Assembly: GCA_020722965.1 (NCBI GenBank)
Contig: DYJT01000009.1
Span: 28,755 to 73,836, forward strand
Direction: 5' to 3'
From: Brachyspira murdochii
GTDB taxonomy: Bacteria; Spirochaetota; JAAYUW01
DNA: 45,082 nt
Below, piece after piece: positions 42,778-45,082 of this stretch (the first letter of the stretch is position 1; each line of letters begins with the position of its first letter). A program made the position numbers and the translations under genes. The notes under the pieces are model-generated. The model had not been told where the DNA came from and ran no database searches. It saw only the letters and a list, made by a program, of their open reading frames with translations.

Positions 42778-43770
42778 ATGAATTCATTTGGAAAGATTTT
42801 CAGGGTAACAATTTTCGGTGAATCCCATGGATACTGCGTTGGAGTCGTAATCGATGGTGTTACTCCAGGAATCGATATTTGCGAAGAAGATTTTGAAAAA
42901 GACTTAAAAAGAAGACTACCAGAAACTCGATATATAACCCAAAGAAAAGAGAAAGATAAGGTTAATATAATTTCGGGATATTTTAATGGTAAAACCACAG
43001 GTGCTCCACTTACTTTAATTTTAAAAAATAAGGATGTAGATTCAAGAACTTATGAGAATATCTTAAATATTCCTCGCCCTTCTCATGCCGATTTCACCTC
43101 TAAGATAAAATATAAGGGATTTAACGATTTTAGAGGTGGAGGTATTTTCTCTGGCAGATTAACAGCTTCTATTGTGTTAGCAGGGGTCGTTGCTAAAAAA
43201 ATGTTGAATAAAGTTGAATTTGAATCAAAAGTAATTTCTATTGGGGGCGAAAAGTATCCTGGTAAAAAGGCAGAAGCTCTTCTTGCTAAAACAGCAATAG
43301 AAAAGGATACTCTTGGCGCAATAATTCAAACTAAGATTAAAAATATCCCAATAGGACTTGGGGAACCCTTTTTCGATGGATTAGAATCTTATCTTTCACA
43401 TATCCTATTCTCAATCCCTGGACTAAAGGCTATAGAATTTGGGGAAGGGATAAATTCTGCTTCTATTAAAGGAAGTCAATATATAGACAAATTCATAGAT
43501 AAAAATGGGAAAACTCTTACAAATAATAGCGGTGGAATAAATGGCGGAATTTCGAATGGAAATGAGATTATTTTTAACTGCTATTTTCATCCCCCAGTCA
43601 CAATGAATAAAGAACTTGAATATTATGATTTTAGCGATGAAAAGGTAAAAAAGTTAGCATTAAACTTTCGATATGATATTTGCTACGGGCTTAGAACACC
43701 AGTAATTGTTGAGGCATCCGCATCTATTGCACTTATCGATTTATATCTATTATTTAAAAGTCAAAACTAA
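42778..43770 (+). CDS. aroC: Chorismate synthase
   Basis: Last common step to aromatic amino acids, converting EPSP to chorismate with reduced FMN. The 330-residue product opens with F-R-V-T-I-F-G-E-S-H-G and has R-P-S-H-A-D-F-T-S-K, F-R-G-G-G-I-F-S-G-R-L-T-A, N-N-S-G-G-I-N-G-G-I-S-N-G and the C-terminal R-Y-D-I-C-Y-G-L-R-T-P-V. It is some 30 residues shorter than many homologues, without missing the flavin- or substrate-binding motifs. It starts 1 bp after the aroA stop. A 17-bp palindrome (AAGATAAT A ATTATCTT, 43771-43787) begins right after the stop but has no T-run after it. Confidence 0.97.
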   Translation: MNSFGKIFRVTIFGESHGYCVGVVIDGVTPGIDICEEDFEKDLKRRLPETRYITQRKEKDKVNIISGYFNGKTTGAPLTLILKNKDVDSRTYENILNIPRPSHADFTSKIKYKGFNDFRGGGIFSGRLTASIVLAGVVAKKMLNKVEFESKVISIGGEKYPGKKAEALLAKTAIEKDTLGAIIQTKIKNIPIGLGEPFFDGLESYLSHILFSIPGLKAIEFGEGINSASIKGSQYIDKFIDKNGKTLTNNSGGINGGISNGNEIIFNCYFHPPVTMNKELEYYDFSDEKVKKLALNFRYDICYGLRTPVIVEASASIALIDLYLLFKSQN

Positions 43771-43842
43771 AAGATAATAATTATCTTCCGTAAATTTTTA
43801 TCCTCAGCAATTATCTTTATTGCTTCAAAGGGATATTTTAAT

Positions 43843-44049
43843 TTGAAAATTTCCGAATATGGATTTAATTTTACAAAAATAGTTAAAGAAGTAGATTTAA
43901 GTGAAGATGAAAAGGAACTTGTAAATAATCTTTTCCCTCAAGATTCATTTGCTTTAATCAAGACAGTTGAGAGTTTTGAATCTGGTTTCATTCTTCTGTT
44001 GGTTATTTTTAAGTTATTCTCTGATCAATACCCGCAATCATTCTTATAA
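43843..44049 (+). CDS. Small hypothetical protein (68 residues)
   Basis: A TTG-started frame of 68 codons between aroC and ppa. The product is acidic in its N-terminal half (V-D-L-S-E-D-E-K-E-L) and has a hydrophobic stretch near the end (F-I-L-L-L-V-I-F). AAAGGGA lies about 12 bases upstream, slightly far. No family was recognised. It is convergent with ppa and ends 2 bp before the end of the out-of-frame tail behind ppa. It may be real, or chance in an AT-rich sequence. Confidence 0.4.
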   Translation: MKISEYGFNFTKIVKEVDLSEDEKELVNNLFPQDSFALIKTVESFESGFILLLVIFKLFSDQYPQSFL

Positions 44050-44051
44050 TT

Positions 44052-44136
44052 TTAACTTTCATCTAGCTCGGGCGCATCTTCTTCATCTTCATATGAATCT
44101 TCTGGTGGAGGAAGTGGTTGTGATGGTGGTTGGTAA
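44052..44136 (-). other. Out-of-frame proline-rich/acidic coding stretch behind ppa
   Basis: Directly after the ppa stop, the frame reached by losing one base of the A8 run (44141-44148, written as T on the plus strand) encodes a tail with Y-Q-P-P-S-Q-P-L-P-P-P, then E-D-S-Y-E-D-E-E-D-A-P-E-L-D-E-S, ending at TAA 44052-44054. The strong P then D/E bias looks coding rather than random. It may be a C-terminal tail of pyrophosphatase expressed through polymerase or ribosome slippage, or cut off by a recent or sequencing indel. Confidence 0.55.
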
Positions 44137-44712
44137 CTAATTTTTTTTATCTTCTATAATTTCATTTTCTTCTGGCTTTTTTTTACCAAACTTATCTTTA
44201 TATTTCTCTAGTGAAATTTTAATGGCTTTTATAGCGTCTTCTCTTCCTTTTATCTCTTTTACCGATGTCTTAGAATGCTCAAGTTCTTTATATACTTCAA
44301 AAAAATGAGATATTTCTGAAAGAATATGTTGTGGGATTGTAGATATATCTCTGAAACCATTATAAGTTGGGTCCTTAAAAGGAATCGCTATGATTTTTTC
44401 ATCATATTCATCATTATCAATCATTTGAACAACGCCTATAGGGTAGCATTCTACACTGACAAAAGGATCTATTATTTCGGAACATAGGACAAGAACATCA
44501 AGTGGGTCTCCATCGTCTGCCAATGTTTTGGGGATAAAACCATAATTCATTGGATATACTGTTGAAGTATACAAAATTCTATCGATTCTCATAATTCCTG
44601 TTTCTTTGTCATATTCATACTTTTTTTTACTACCTTTTGGTATCTCAATTATAGCGTAAAACCTATCAGTAGTAATTCTTTCCTCTGGATAATCATGCCA
44701 TATATTTCTCAT
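44137..44712 (-). CDS. ppa: Soluble inorganic pyrophosphatase, family I
   Basis: Hydrolyses pyrophosphate, pulling biosynthetic reactions forward. The 191-residue product has E-I-P-K-G-S-K-K-K-Y-E-Y near the N-terminus, Y-P-M-N-Y-G-F-I-P and the metal-binding D-D-G-D-P-L-D-V-L-V (66-75), with a further acidic site in M-I-D-N-D-E-Y-D-E-K. The C-terminal ~30 residues are charged and go beyond the conserved fold (K-P-E-E-N-E-I-I-E-D-K-K-N). The frame ends within a run of eight A; one base less would extend it by about 28 residues (see the stretch at 44052). The ATG has only a weak AGGAAA upstream. Confidence 0.95.
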   Translation of the reverse strand: MRNIWHDYPEERITTDRFYAIIEIPKGSKKKYEYDKETGIMRIDRILYTSTVYPMNYGFIPKTLADDGDPLDVLVLCSEIIDPFVSVECYPIGVVQMIDNDEYDEKIIAIPFKDPTYNGFRDISTIPQHILSEISHFFEVYKELEHSKTSVKEIKGREDAIKAIKISLEKYKDKFGKKKPEENEIIEDKKN

Positions 44713-45035
44713 TATATTTTTCCTAAATCTTTTTTCTTTTTCTTTTAGTTAAATTAAAACATTTTTGATATTTTTGTATATAAAATTTTATTTAATACAA
44801 GCAATACAAGAAAAGATAATAATTAGATAAATACAGTTAAATTTAGTAAGTATAAATTAACTAAAATTGGAAAAATATTTTAAATTATTCTAACTAAAAG
44901 ATATAAATAAGTCTGAAATTTATAAAATTAAAGACAAAATATAAAGGGAATTGAAAAAGATTAGTAGAAAAATACTAATTGAAAAGTAAAAATTAAGAAA
45001 AAATAGCTTAAAAACTGAAATTTAAGGATAAAAAA
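44713..45035. other. AT-rich spacer between the rRNA operon and ppa
   Basis: About 320 bp with no open reading frame of note, no RNA gene and no clear hairpin. It lies downstream of the minus-strand 5S rRNA gene and presumably holds the end of the rRNA transcript (a run of eight T follows the 5S end on the minus strand at 45030-45037) and the promoter of ppa. Confidence 0.5.
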
Positions 45036-45037
45036 AA

Positions 45038-45082
45038 GCCTGGCAACGACCGACTTTCCCACAAGGTTCCCCTTGAAGTATC
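45038..45082 (-). rRNA. rrf: 5S ribosomal RNA, 3' end (partial)
   Basis: On the minus strand the last 45 bases read G-A-T-A-C-T-T-C, an A-A-C-C-T-T-G-T-G-G-G-A hairpin arm and the near-universal 5S ending GGTCGTTGCCAGGC. The rest of the gene, and presumably 23S and 16S, lie beyond the right edge. The U-run straight after the gene suggests termination close to the 5S 3' end. Confidence 0.88.

Noticed and set aside
43771-43787. 17-bp palindrome after aroC, considered as terminator or operator
   Set aside because: A one-base loop cannot form a normal hairpin, no T-run follows, and A-T palindromes are common at this base composition.
28-45082. Search for mobile elements or phage genes to explain the repeats and broken genes
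   Set aside because: No transposase, integrase, terminal inverted repeats or composition shift was seen; the broken genes are better explained by deletion and slippage.

Overview
The window is a 45 kb piece of an AT-rich (about 30% G+C by eye), gene-dense bacterial chromosome. The best fit is a low-GC anaerobic spirochaete-like organism. Pointers are a stand-alone FlgJ-type rod-binding protein without a muramidase domain, a membrane-anchored PilZ protein, a BMP-family (Borrelia Bmp/PnrA-like) surface protein, PEGA repeats, an NfnAB electron-bifurcating transhydrogenase, formate-tetrahydrofolate ligase and carbamate kinase. No prophage, insertion sequence, CRISPR array or tRNA was seen. The lineage is inferred, not proven; the partial 5S rRNA at the right edge means an rRNA operon continues beyond the window.

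Layout. 0-4 kb (minus): an exported protein made of three ~100-residue repeats, then an OmpR-type response regulator with its histidine kinase. 4-8 kb (plus): a TldE/TldD protease pair behind a promoter preceded by four heptamers spaced exactly 11 bp, then a 46-bp AT-rich tandem repeat and a DUF5685-like gene. 8-12 kb (minus): a histidine kinase whose ATPase domain is degenerate, then fhs and a MaoC hydratase. 12-18 kb: ssb with a clear terminator, a REC-GGDDY-REC signalling protein, a small unknown gene, mnmA on the opposite strand, an unknown gene plus a split-Nudix hydrolase, and an EamA transporter. 18-20.4 kb: a decayed zone with a broken non-phosphorylating glyceraldehyde-3-phosphate dehydrogenase gene and a frameshifted lipoprotein remnant. 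20.4-25 kb (minus): a four-gene operon (SDR, aldehyde dehydrogenase, lipase-like hydrolase, aminotransferase). 25.5-29.2 kb (plus): nfnA-nfnB and a BMP-family protein with a Q/D/S-rich tail. 29-35 kb: aminotransferase and lytic transglycosylase (minus), a Memo-family gene (plus), and the operon arcC-ykgJ-nudix-small membrane protein (minus). 35-40 kb: a PEGA protein carrying a perfect internal 207-bp-period duplication, an NHL/VWA protein, the FlgJ-like protein and the PilZ protein. 40-45 kb: shikimate genes aroB-aroA-aroC, a small ORF, inorganic pyrophosphatase and the 3' end of 5S rRNA.

How it works together. The metabolic genes suggest a fermentative anaerobe with C1-folate metabolism, electron bifurcation, aromatic amino acid synthesis and remodelling of fatty alcohols or aldehydes. 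Several genes serve the envelope or motility. Homopolymer A tracts and short tandem repeats mark several genes (pyrophosphatase 3' end, lipoprotein remnant, aroA, aroB, PEGA gene), suggesting slippage is a main source of variation here. No clear new multi-gene defence or biosynthetic system was found. The strongest candidates for new biology are the 11-bp-phased operator upstream of tldE, the out-of-frame acidic tail behind ppa, the ATPase-dead kinase and the SDR/ALDH/lipase/aminotransferase operon.
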